From assembly GCF_030462475.1 (NCBI RefSeq), contig NZ_JASMRZ010000014.1, forward strand, positions 1 to 64,000: a stretch of 64,000 nt of DNA, written 5' to 3'. Origin of the DNA: Variovorax sp. CAN15 (GTDB lineage: Bacteria; Pseudomonadota; Gammaproteobacteria; Burkholderiales; Burkholderiaceae_C). Every line of letters begins with the position of its first letter. The first letter of the stretch is position 1. A program made the position numbers and the translations under genes. The notes under the pieces were generated by a model, which worked only from the letters and a program-made list of their open reading frames with translations, did not search any database and was not told the DNA's origin. Positions 25,414 to 33,194 of the stretch are shown in pieces.

Positions 25414-26148
25414 TCAGCCCGGATGGGACAACAGGCCGAGACGCGTCGCTTCGAAGACCGCCTCGCTCTTGGAATGCACCGCGAGCTTTCCGTAGAGATT
25501 CTTGATGTGGGTCTGCACCGTGTGAACGCTCAGGCCCTTGAGCCTGGCGATCTCGGCATAGGAAAAACCGCGCGCGATCAGCGTCAGCACCTCGTGCTCG
25601 CGCGCCGAGAGCAGACCGCGGTCGGTTTCCTCGGCCGCTGCCTCGGGCACCGAGCCCGGTGCCGCGCCGGTGGGCGCCGCCGTCTGCAGGCTGCGGTACT
25701 TGGCGAGCACGCGCCGCGCGATCATGGGCGAGATCGGCGAGGCGCCGGCCTTCATCTCGACGATGGTCTGAGCGATGTCCTCGGGCGCCGCGTCTTTATG
25801 GATGTAGCCCACGGCACCGGCCTCGATGCTGGCGAGGACGTTTTCCTCGTCGCCGAAGACCGACACCACCAGCGGCTCGCAGCCCGGAAAGCGCGAGACG
25901 GCCTCGCGGATCACGTCGAGCCCGGTGCCGTCGGGCATGCCGAGGTCTACCAGCAATACGTCGGGAATGGTGGTGGTGCGGGAGAGCCAGCCCAGCGCTT
26001 CCTGCACGGTGCCCGCGCTGCCGAGCCAGAAAAGGCGCGGGCTGCGCTGCACGCTCGCCTCGAAAAAGGCGCGCGCGCGGCTGTCATCTTCGACCACGAG
26101 CACGCCCCAGCGGCGTAGCGTCGCGTCGTCCTGAGCCTCAATGTTCAT
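25414..26148 (-). CDS. NarL/LuxR-family response regulator
   Basis: A 244-residue regulator: receiver domain with acidic pocket VVEDDSRARAF and phospho-acceptor Asp in VLLVDLGMPDGTG, linker with an AAAPTGAAPGSVP stretch, and a C-terminal LuxR-type helix-turn-helix (LSAREHEVLTLIARGFSYAEIARLKGLSVHTVQTHI). The ATG at 26148 is chosen for its GGAGGA ribosome site. The cognate kinase starts immediately after its stop. Targets are unknown. Confidence 0.9.
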   Translation of the reverse strand: MNIEAQDDATLRRWGVLVVEDDSRARAFFEASVQRSPRLFWLGSAGTVQEALGWLSRTTTIPDVLLVDLGMPDGTGLDVIREAVSRFPGCEPLVVSVFGDEENVLASIEAGAVGYIHKDAAPEDIAQTIVEMKAGASPISPMIARRVLAKYRSLQTAAPTGAAPGSVPEAAAEETDRGLLSAREHEVLTLIARGFSYAEIARLKGLSVHTVQTHIKNLYGKLAVHSKSEAVFEATRLGLLSHPG

Positions 26149-26546
26149 TCCTCCGAGCATAAGCCTCGGCGCGCACCGGGAATCGGCACACACCTCCCCC
26201 GTTCATGGGATATGCCCGACAACATGCCTGCACGAAACTCTCGGCGCTTTTTTGCCGGGGATATCCATGCCCTCCTGCGCAGATGAAGTAGCCGGAATGT
26301 AGGTCATTCATGCCGTGCAGACCACGGCCTGAGTACTTTTGGATTCCAGATGCATGACGCGCTCCTGGCAAGGGCATGCGCAACACCGGCGTGCCCGGGG
26401 GCTCAGTAAGCTATGGCTTTACCGAAGAACCCGTACAGCCGGGTTTTTTGTATGTTGGAAGCGGCCTCGCGAGAACAGACCTCATGCAGAATTACCTGGT
26501 CCCGGCAAGCGAGGTGCGGCCACCGCACCTCCCTTCTTTTTCTCGC
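26149..26546. other. Gene-free divergent spacer between the regulator and yqiA
   Basis: These 398 bp contain no convincing coding frame. The left side should hold the promoter of the two-component operon on the minus strand, but no clear hexamer pair is visible. On the plus strand there is a GC-rich segment around 26370-26410 and a complete intrinsic terminator at 26425-26449, although no plus-strand protein gene precedes it. The segment before the terminator is therefore a candidate small RNA gene. Its 5' end and promoter are not clear by eye. Confidence 0.5.
26425..26449 (+). terminator. Orphan Rho-independent terminator upstream of yqiA
   Basis: AACCCG (26428-26433) pairs with CGGGTT (26440-26445) around TACAGC, followed by a run of T to 26449. 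Upstream on this strand there is no protein gene for more than 4 kb, and yqiA starts 98 bp downstream. It must either end a small RNA or act as an attenuator in a yqiA leader. Confidence 0.65.
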
Positions 26547-27140
26547 ATGGATCCGCAAACCACTCACCTGCTCTACCTGCACGGTTTCCGCTCCTCGCCT
26601 CGTTCGACCAAAGCCCGGCTCGTCGCGGACCGCGTCGCGCGGCGGCATCCGAACCTGCAATGGTGGTGCCCGCAGCTGCCGCCGTCGCCGCACGACGCCA
26701 TCGACATGGTGATGAAGGGCATCACGCACTGGCCGCGCAAGTCGATGGCGGTGGTGGGCTCGTCGCTCGGCGGCTATTACGCCACCTACGTGGCCGGCAT
26801 GACGCGTTGCCGTGCGGTGCTGCTCAACCCGGCGGTACATCCCGCGCGCGACCTCATGCGCTACATCGGCGACCAGACAGCCTGGCACGACCCGGCCGAG
26901 CATTTCTACTTCCGTCCCGAATACATCCACGAGCTTCGCGCGATGGAAGTCGGCCCGCTCACGCGGCCCGAGCGCGTGTTCGCCATCATCGCCAAGGGCG
27001 ACGAGGCGCTCGACTGGCACGAGATGTCGGCGCGCTACCCCGACAGCAACATCAAGCTGCTCGAAGGCGGCGACCACGCGCTGTCCGACTTCGAAAAGGC
27101 CCACCTCGACGACGTGATGGCCTTCATCAACCCGGTCTGA
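26547..27140 (+). CDS. yqiA: YqiA/YcfP-like alpha/beta-hydrolase esterase
   Basis: A 197-residue single-domain hydrolase. LLYLHGFRSSPRSTKA carries the oxyanion-type HG motif, VVGSSLGGYYATY the nucleophile Ser in G-S-S-L-G-G, and LLEGGDHALSDFE the catalytic His; an Asp in KGDEALDW completes a plausible triad. YqiA-like enzymes cleave short-chain acyl esters. The ATG of MDPQTTHLLYLHG matches family N-termini; the frame upstream has atypical composition. An interspersed repeat copy follows the stop. Confidence 0.88.
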   Translation: MDPQTTHLLYLHGFRSSPRSTKARLVADRVARRHPNLQWWCPQLPPSPHDAIDMVMKGITHWPRKSMAVVGSSLGGYYATYVAGMTRCRAVLLNPAVHPARDLMRYIGDQTAWHDPAEHFYFRPEYIHELRAMEVGPLTRPERVFAIIAKGDEALDWHEMSARYPDSNIKLLEGGDHALSDFEKAHLDDVMAFINPV

Positions 27141-27145
27141 GCACT

Positions 27146-27243
27146 CCCCCAGGCTTCCCTCACTTCGTGTCGCTACGCCACCCCCCTCGCTGGGGGCGAT
27201 GCCTGCGGCCCGGCAAAGGCGGTTCCGCGGCATCCCCGGAATG
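27146..27243 (+). repeat. Interspersed palindromic repeat, copy 2
   Basis: Plus orientation, containing CACTTCGTGTCGCTACGCC, the hairpin CCCCC-TCGCT-GGGGG, and a long stem that opens GATGCC and closes GGCATC. The closing pairs differ from copy 1 (AACACC/GGTGTT) but remain complementary. It ends 33 bp before the RNase II-like start. Confidence 0.85.
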
Positions 27244-27276
27244 GGAGTGCCGGGTTCAGCATGGGACAATCTAGGG

Positions 27277-29346
27277 ATGTTTGTATTGTTTGAAGAAGCC
27301 GGCAAGTACCTCGGCGGCCGCGTGCTGTCGGAGGCCGAAGCATCGGCGCAGGTCGAGCTCGACACCGGCAAGCGCGTCAAGGTCAAGGGCGCCAACATCG
27401 TCCTGCGTTTCGAGAAGCCCGCGCCCGCCGACCTGATCGCCGAGGCGCGCACGCTCGCCGCCGGCATGGACCTCGACCTCGCCTGGGAGTTCGCGCCCGA
27501 AGGCGAATTCGGCTTCGCCGAGCTGGCCGCCGAGTATTTCAGCGAGAAGCCCTCGCTCGCCCAGCAGGCCGCCGCCCTGTTCGCGCTGTTCGAGGCTCCG
27601 CACTATTTCCGCCGCGCCGGCAAGGGCCGGTTCAAGAAGGCTCCGGCAGAGATCGTCCAGCAGGCGCTGGCCGCCATCGAGAAGAAGAAGGCCATCCAGG
27701 CGCAGATCGCCGAATGGGCCGTGCAACTGGCCGAGGGCGTGTGCCCGGCGCCCGTGCGCGAGCAGCTCTACAAGATTCTCTTCCGCCCCGACAAGAACGC
27801 CGCCGAATACAAGGCCGTGGTCGAGGCGGCTCGCGCCACGCAGCGTGCGCCGCTCGACCTGCTGGAGCGCGCCGGCGCGATCGACTCGCCCTACCAGTTC
27901 CACTGGCGGCGCTTCCTGTTCGAGAACTTCCCCAAGGGCACCGGCTTCCCGGCGCTCGCGGCGCCCGCCATCGCCGACGACCTGCCGCTGGCCGAGGGCG
28001 TGCAGGCCTTCTCCATCGACGACTCGCAGACCACCGAGATCGACGACGCGCTCTCGGTGCAGGGCCTGGGCTCGGGCACCGTCACGGTCGGCATCCACAT
28101 CGCCGCACCGGCGCTGGCGCTGACGCCGGGCAGCCCCATCGACAACGTGGCGCGCGCGCGCATGTCCACGGTCTACATGCCGGGCTACAAGATCACGATG
28201 CTGCCCGACGAGGTGGTCGACACCTACACGCTGCTCGAAGGCGGCGACCGCCCGGCCGTGTCGCTCTACGCGCGCTTCGACGAAGCCACGCTGGAGCTGC
28301 AGGGCACCGAGACGAAGCTGGAGCGGGTGCCCATCGTGGCCAATCTGCGCCACGACCAGCTCGACACGGTTGTCACGCAGCAGTGGCTCGAAGACGCCAC
28401 CTTCAATGTCGACAACACGCCCGAGGCCGCGACCCGCATGCGCGCGCCGCTGTCTTTCCTGTTCCGCCTCGCAAAGCAGCTGAAGGCGCAGCGCGAGGTG
28501 ATGCGCGGCAAGCCCGAGAACTTCAACCGGCCCGACTACAACTTCCGCCTCGTCGGCAACGACGGCGCGGAGCCCACCGGCAGCGAGCAGGTGCAGATCA
28601 GCACGCGCCAGCGCGGCGCGCCGCTCGACCTGATCGTGTCCGAAGCGATGATCCTGGCCAACAGCAGCTGGGGCGGCTGGCTCGGCGAACTCGGCGTGCC
28701 GGGGCTCTACCGCAGCCAGGCCAGCCTCGCGCCCGGCATCAAGGTGCGCATGGGCACGCGCGCGCTGCCGCACGCCGGCCTGGGCGTGAAGAGCTACGCC
28801 TGGAGCACCTCGCCGCTGCGCCGCTACACCGACCTGGTGAACCAGTGGCAGATCATCGCGGCCGCGCGCCATGGCAAGACCGCCGCGCTGGCCGCGCCGT
28901 TCAAGCCGAAGGACGCCGACCTGTTCTCCATCCTCTCGGGGTTCGACGCGGCCTACGCCGCCTACAACGCCTACCAGGGCGGCATGGAGCGCTTCTGGAC
29001 GCTGAAGTACCTGCAGCAGCAGGGCGTCACCGAGCTGGAGGCCACCGTCATCAAGGACATGCCCAACGGCGCGCTGGTGCGTGCCGACACGCTTCCGCTG
29101 GTGTTCCCCGTGGCCGGGCAGCAGGAGCGCGGCGCGCGCCTGCGGGTGAAGCTCGGCGAGATCGACGAGATCGCCCTCGACGTGAGCGGCACGGTGCTCG
29201 AACGCCTCGACACGCCGAAGGCCGGCGAGGCCGCCGCCGAGGAGGAAGGCGACGACGGGGAAGAAGAAGTGGTCGCGGGCCCGATCGCCATTGCCGTCGA
29301 CCTGAACGACAGCGAGGCCGCCCCCGAAGAAAAAACGCCTGCATGA
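27277..29346 (+). CDS. RNB-domain exoribonuclease (RNase II family)
   Basis: A 689-residue ribonuclease-II-like protein. The catalytic RNB region begins with FSIDDSQTTEIDDALSV, holding the conserved Asp residues that bind magnesium, and continues through MSTVYMPGYKITMLPDEVVD and AWSTSPLRRYTDLVNQWQI, a family hallmark. A C-terminal S1-like segment (about 590-660) precedes an acidic Glu/Asp-rich tail. The N-terminal cold-shock-like part is divergent from E. coli RNase II and RNase R, so I leave the symbol blank. A TG-G-GACAAT extended -10-like sequence (27262-27270) ends six bases before the ATG, suggesting a leaderless or near-leaderless transcript. Confidence 0.88.
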   Translation: MFVLFEEAGKYLGGRVLSEAEASAQVELDTGKRVKVKGANIVLRFEKPAPADLIAEARTLAAGMDLDLAWEFAPEGEFGFAELAAEYFSEKPSLAQQAAALFALFEAPHYFRRAGKGRFKKAPAEIVQQALAAIEKKKAIQAQIAEWAVQLAEGVCPAPVREQLYKILFRPDKNAAEYKAVVEAARATQRAPLDLLERAGAIDSPYQFHWRRFLFENFPKGTGFPALAAPAIADDLPLAEGVQAFSIDDSQTTEIDDALSVQGLGSGTVTVGIHIAAPALALTPGSPIDNVARARMSTVYMPGYKITMLPDEVVDTYTLLEGGDRPAVSLYARFDEATLELQGTETKLERVPIVANLRHDQLDTVVTQQWLEDATFNVDNTPEAATRMRAPLSFLFRLAKQLKAQREVMRGKPENFNRPDYNFRLVGNDGAEPTGSEQVQISTRQRGAPLDLIVSEAMILANSSWGGWLGELGVPGLYRSQASLAPGIKVRMGTRALPHAGLGVKSYAWSTSPLRRYTDLVNQWQIIAAARHGKTAALAAPFKPKDADLFSILSGFDAAYAAYNAYQGGMERFWTLKYLQQQGVTELEATVIKDMPNGALVRADTLPLVFPVAGQQERGARLRVKLGEIDEIALDVSGTVLERLDTPKAGEAAAEEEGDDGEEEVVAGPIAIAVDLNDSEAAPEEKTPA

Positions 29347-29395
29347 ACCCCGGCGGATCGTCCGGAGAAATGCGGCCCCTGGAGGAGTCTAGAGA

Positions 29396-30250
29396 ATGAA
29401 CTTCAAGGACCTCAGCACGCTGCAGATCGCTCTGGGCGTGTCGGTCGTTGTACACGCGGCGCTGCTCACGGTGCGCTTCGTCGATCCCGAATCCTTCAAC
29501 AAGGTCTTCAGCGACACGCCGCTCGAAGTGATCCTGGTCAACACCAGGACCAACGACAAGCCCGACCCCGCCGCCCGGCTGCGCGCGCAGACCTCGCTCG
29601 CGGGCGGCGGCGACCTCGACAAGGGCCGTGCCACCAGCCCGCTGCCGCCGTCGAGCTTCACCACAGTGGGCGACTCGTTCGAGGACGCCCAGCGCAAGGT
29701 CGACGCCATGCAGGCCGAGCAGATGCAGATGCTCACCCAGCTCAAGCGCGACCTGGCCGCGATGCCCGCGCCCGATCCGCGCAACGCCGGCGATCCTTCC
29801 GAGGCCAGGGCGCAGGAGGAAAAGCGCCGCCAGATGATCAACCTGCTGGCCGAGATCGAGCGCCGCGTGAACGAGGAGAACGCGCGCCCCAAGAAACGCT
29901 TCCTGAGCCCCTTCACGCGCGAGGCCGCCTTCGCCACCTACGTCGATTCGCTGCGCCGCCGCGTGGAGGCGCAGGGCACGGCCAACTTCCCGACGCTGGC
30001 CGGCAAGAAGCTCTACGGCGAGCTCACGATGACCATCACCGTCAACTTCGACGGCCGCCTGCTCTCGACGGTGGTCGACGAAAGCTCGGGCGTGCCCGTG
30101 CTGGACAAGCGCGCCCAGGCCATCGTCGCGAGCGTCGGTAACTTCGGCACCTTCACCGACGCGATGCGCAAGGAGCACGCGGACCAGATCGTGATCCGGC
30201 CGCACTTCCGCTTCGCGCACGACGGCTCGGTCGAACTCTCCTCGCAGTAA
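29396..30250 (+). CDS. TonB-like energy-transducer protein
   Basis: A 284-residue protein with one N-terminal membrane anchor (ALGVSVVVHAALLTVRF, about residues 11-29), a charged coiled-coil-prone middle (about 95-165: EDAQRKVDAMQAEQMQMLTQLKR, EEKRRQMINLLAEIERRV), and a C-terminal TonB-type domain (YVDSLRRRVEAQGTANFPTLAGKKLYGELTMTITVNFDGRL). Such proteins span the periplasm to energise outer-membrane transporters, or form related bridges. It lies between the RNase gene and aroE with no exbBD nearby, so the partner is unknown. A GGAG ribosome site precedes the ATG. Confidence 0.8.
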   Translation: MNFKDLSTLQIALGVSVVVHAALLTVRFVDPESFNKVFSDTPLEVILVNTRTNDKPDPAARLRAQTSLAGGGDLDKGRATSPLPPSSFTTVGDSFEDAQRKVDAMQAEQMQMLTQLKRDLAAMPAPDPRNAGDPSEARAQEEKRRQMINLLAEIERRVNEENARPKKRFLSPFTREAAFATYVDSLRRRVEAQGTANFPTLAGKKLYGELTMTITVNFDGRLLSTVVDESSGVPVLDKRAQAIVASVGNFGTFTDAMRKEHADQIVIRPHFRFAHDGSVELSSQ

Positions 30251-30309
30251 CCGGAATCCGGAAAGCAGCCGCACCTCAACGACAGGCGCAATCAGAAAAG
30301 GCAGACACC

Positions 30310-31158
30310 ATGGACCTGTACTGTGTCATGGGCAACCCCGTCGAGCACAGCCGCTCACCCCGCATCCACGCGCGCTTCGCGCAGCTCTGCGGCCAGCAGA
30401 TCGAGTACGGCCGGCGGCTGATTCCACTCGGCGCGTTCGCCGAAGGCATCGCGGCCTTCCGAAGCGAAGCCGCAGAACGCGGCGACGTCGCGCGCGGCTG
30501 CAACGTCACCGTGCCCTTCAAGTTCGAGGCCGCCGCGCTCGCGCAGCACACCAGCGAACGCGCCCTGCTCGCGCAGGCGGTGAACACGCTGCGCTTCGAG
30601 GCCGACGGCGGCATCCATGCGGACAACACCGACGGCATCGGGCTGGTCAACGACATCGTGCGCAACGCGGGCGTGCCGCTTCAGGGCAAGGCGCTGCTGC
30701 TGATCGGCGCGGGCGGCGCCGCTGCCGGTGTGCTGGGCCCGTTGCTCGACGCGGGCGCCTCGCGCGTCGTGGTCGCGAACCGCACCGTGGAAAAGGCCGT
30801 CGAGCTGGTGCGCCGCCATGCGGCCATCGCGTTGCGCCACGGCGCCTCGCTCGAAGCCTGGGCGCTCGACGAAGTGCCGGGCGCCTTCGACGTGGTGGTC
30901 AACGCCACCGCCTCCAGCCTCGCGGGCGACGCGGTGCCGGTGAAGGCCAGCGTGCTGCGCGAAGGTGGGCTCGCGGTCGACATGATGTACGGACCGGCTG
31001 CTGCGGGCTTCATGGCGTGGGCCAAGGCGCACGGCGCGGTGGCGCGCGACGGGCTCGGCATGCTGGTCGAGCAGGCGGCCGAGTCCTTCGAGATCTGGCG
31101 CGGCGTGCGGCCGCCTTCGGCGCAGGTGCTGGCCGAGATCCGCGCCGAGCTGAAATAA
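30310..31158 (+). CDS. aroE: Shikimate dehydrogenase
   Basis: A 282-residue NADP-dependent enzyme converting 3-dehydroshikimate to shikimate. Shikimate-binding residues are in GNPVEHSRSPRIHARF, the catalytic Lys in NVTVPFKFEA and the Asp in NTDGIGLVNDI; the dinucleotide loop is LLIGAGGAAAGVLGPLL. Length fits E. coli AroE (272). It lies in the TonB-like/aroE/mtgA gene string; mtgA starts on the base after its stop. Another aromatic-pathway gene, aroG, is also in the window but separately regulated. Confidence 0.95.
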   Translation: MDLYCVMGNPVEHSRSPRIHARFAQLCGQQIEYGRRLIPLGAFAEGIAAFRSEAAERGDVARGCNVTVPFKFEAAALAQHTSERALLAQAVNTLRFEADGGIHADNTDGIGLVNDIVRNAGVPLQGKALLLIGAGGAAAGVLGPLLDAGASRVVVANRTVEKAVELVRRHAAIALRHGASLEAWALDEVPGAFDVVVNATASSLAGDAVPVKASVLREGGLAVDMMYGPAAAGFMAWAKAHGAVARDGLGMLVEQAAESFEIWRGVRPPSAQVLAEIRAELK

Positions 31159-31902
31159 ATGAAGGCCGTGCTGCGCCTCATCGCCTGCCTCGCGGTGGCG
31201 GGCGTGGCACTGCAGTTGTTCTTCGTGGTGCGCATCGCGGCGATGGCTGTGATCGATCCGCAGAGCACCGCCTTCCAGCGCTCCGAGGCTTTCCAGATCG
31301 CGGTTCATGAAGGCCGCGGCGGAGGCTGGCGCCAGGAGTGGGTGCCCTACGCGCAGATCAACGACACCCTCAAGCGAGCGGTGATCGCGAGCGAGGATTC
31401 CGGCTTCGTCGACCACAACGGCGTTGAGTGGGAGGCCATCGAGCGGGCACGCCAGCGCAACGCGAAGGCCGAGGAGCTGGCCGCCAGGCGGGCCGCGCGA
31501 GCCACGGCGCGCGGCAAGCCGGTGCGGCCCGTGCAGCTGCGCGGCGGCTCCACCATCACGCAGCAGCTCGCGAAGAACCTGCTGCTGTCGGGCGAGCGCA
31601 CCATGCTGCGCAAGGGGCAGGAGCTGGTGCTGGCGACGCTGCTCGAGGTGCTGCTCGACAAGCGGCGCATCCTGGAGATCTACCTCAACAGCGTCGAGTG
31701 GGGCGAAGGCGTTTTCGGCGCCGAGGCGGCATCGCAGTACTACTTCCGCAAGCCGGCCTCGCGCCTGAGCGCCAACGAGGCCGCGCGCCTCGCGGTGATG
31801 CTGCCCAGCCCCAAGTTCTTCGAGAGGCGCCCCGGCTCGCCCTACCTGAGCGGGCGCGCCTCCACCGTCATGGCGCGGATGCCCGCGGCCGAGCTGCCCT
31901 GA
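31159..31902 (+). CDS. mtgA: Monofunctional peptidoglycan glycosyltransferase
   Basis: A 247-residue GT51 enzyme polymerising lipid II into glycan strands. One N-terminal membrane anchor (about 5-30) precedes the catalytic domain with its general-base Glu in VIASEDSGFVDHNG and the family motif RGGSTITQQLAKNLLLSGERT, then YLNSVEWGEGVFGAEAASQYYF. There is no transpeptidase domain. Position immediately after aroE is a conserved beta-proteobacterial arrangement. The 3' end overlaps the convergent DUF2809-like gene by 35 bp. Confidence 0.95.
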   Translation: MKAVLRLIACLAVAGVALQLFFVVRIAAMAVIDPQSTAFQRSEAFQIAVHEGRGGGWRQEWVPYAQINDTLKRAVIASEDSGFVDHNGVEWEAIERARQRNAKAEELAARRAARATARGKPVRPVQLRGGSTITQQLAKNLLLSGERTMLRKGQELVLATLLEVLLDKRRILEIYLNSVEWGEGVFGAEAASQYYFRKPASRLSANEAARLAVMLPSPKFFERRPGSPYLSGRASTVMARMPAAELP

Positions 31903-32275
31903 GCGACGCGCCGCGCAGGCCTTCGATGGCCAGCACGGCGACAAAGCCGATGGTGTAGGCCAGCACGTCCCACCAGTCGGCCGTGCTGCCGAGCACGATG
32001 CGCAGCGCGCGGTTCGGAATGTGCAGGTGCCACGCCGCCGCGAAGTACTGCCCGAGTTCGACGGCAAGGCCCACGCCCAGCGCGGCCAGTGCCAGCGGCA
32101 GCACGCGCGCGCCGATCGCGGTCTTGAACACGAAGTACACCCACACCACGGCCAGCACGTCGCCGAAGAAGCTGCGCAGCCAGCCCCAGCGCGCGCCGGC
32201 GGTGGCCAGCAGCAGCAATACGAGAAACAGGGCCACCGCCCACGCCAGTGAAAGAGGATCGAAACGCCATCGCAT
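31868..32275 (-). CDS. Small DUF2809/VanZ-like membrane protein
   Basis: A 135-residue protein with four hydrophobic segments, beginning MRWRFDPLSLAWAVALFLVLL. The block GLAVELGQYFAAAWHLHIPNRALRIVLGSTADWWDVLAYTIG resembles DUF2809 and, more distantly, VanZ-like proteins. Function unknown. The ATG at 32275 is preferred because the longer frame upstream merely shadows the Pro-rich part of the divergent acyltransferase gene. Its 3' end overlaps mtgA by 35 bp on the opposite strand, and its start is only 21 bp from that divergent gene. Confidence 0.7.
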   Translation of the reverse strand: MRWRFDPLSLAWAVALFLVLLLLATAGARWGWLRSFFGDVLAVVWVYFVFKTAIGARVLPLALAALGVGLAVELGQYFAAAWHLHIPNRALRIVLGSTADWWDVLAYTIGFVAVLAIEGLRGASLRAARPRASAP

Positions 32276-32296
32276 GACCCGTATCATCGCGCCCAT

Positions 32297-33187
32297 ATGC
32301 TGGCAAAGCTCACGGGTTGGCTGCTTCTTGGGATCGTCCGCCTGCTCACGGGCGCGCAGGCGCGCTGGTACGGCTGTCCGCCCAAGGCCGAGCAGCGCAT
32401 CTACTTCGCCAACCACCAGAGCCACGCCGACCTGGTGATGATCTGGGCGGCGCTGCCGGAAGAACTGCGCAGCATCACGCGGCCCATCGCGGCGCGCGAC
32501 TACTGGGCCAACACGCCGGTCAAGCGCTGGATCACGACGGAGGTGTTCAACGCGGTGTATGTGGAGCGGCAGGCCACGAGCGCGCCTGCCGCAGCGCCCG
32601 CTGCACCGGCAACAGCTGCTGCTCCCGAAGCGCCGCCACCGGCGCCCGCCGCACACCCCGTCGCCCGAACACTGGACGATCGCATCGAGCCCTCGATGGA
32701 GCCGCTGCTGCCCCTGACCCCGCCGGCACCGCCCGCCGAGACCGTACCCGGCGCGCAAGGCCGGCTCGACCTGCCCGAGCCCCCTGCCCCACCGCCCCCG
32801 CCGCCAGCTGAACCACCACCGCCCGCGGCGCCCGAACCCGCGCCTGCACCGACTGCCCCTGCCCCCGACCCGCTCGCTCCGCTCGTCGAAGCACTGCGCA
32901 GCGGCGACTCGATCATCATCTTTCCCGAGGGCACGCGCGGCCATACCGGCGAGCCGCAGAAGTTCAAGTCGGGCCTCTACACGCTGGCCACCATGTTCCC
33001 CGAGGTGGTGCTGGTTCCGGCGTGGATCGACAACGTGCAGCGCGTCATGCCCAAGGGCGAGATCGTGCCGGTGCCGATCCTGTGCTCAGTCACCTTCGGC
33101 GCGCCGATCCGCGTGGAGCAGGACGAAGAACGCCGCCCCTTCCTCGACCGGGCGCGCGCCGCCGTGATCGCCTTGCGCGACGTCTGA
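32297..33187 (+). CDS. PlsC-like 1-acyl-sn-glycerol-3-phosphate acyltransferase with a Pro/Ala-rich insertion
   Basis: A 296-residue acyltransferase. The catalytic H-x4-D box is NHQSHADL (His40, Asp45), a second block is NAVYVERQ (about 86-92), and the EGTR motif follows at 211-214 in IIIFPEGTRGHTG. Between the second and third blocks, residues about 93-190 are almost pure Pro/Ala/Glu low-complexity sequence, where family members have some 15-25 residues. All motifs are retained and in frame, so the enzyme is probably active with a disordered loop. It is followed eight bases later by a CdsA-like gene, the next enzyme in phospholipid synthesis. A TATCAT -10-like sequence lies nine bases before the ATG. 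Confidence 0.85.
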   Translation: MLAKLTGWLLLGIVRLLTGAQARWYGCPPKAEQRIYFANHQSHADLVMIWAALPEELRSITRPIAARDYWANTPVKRWITTEVFNAVYVERQATSAPAAAPAAPATAAAPEAPPPAPAAHPVARTLDDRIEPSMEPLLPLTPPAPPAETVPGAQGRLDLPEPPAPPPPPPAEPPPPAAPEPAPAPTAPAPDPLAPLVEALRSGDSIIIFPEGTRGHTGEPQKFKSGLYTLATMFPEVVLVPAWIDNVQRVMPKGEIVPVPILCSVTFGAPIRVEQDEERRPFLDRARAAVIALRDV

Positions 33188-33194
33188 CGACGAC

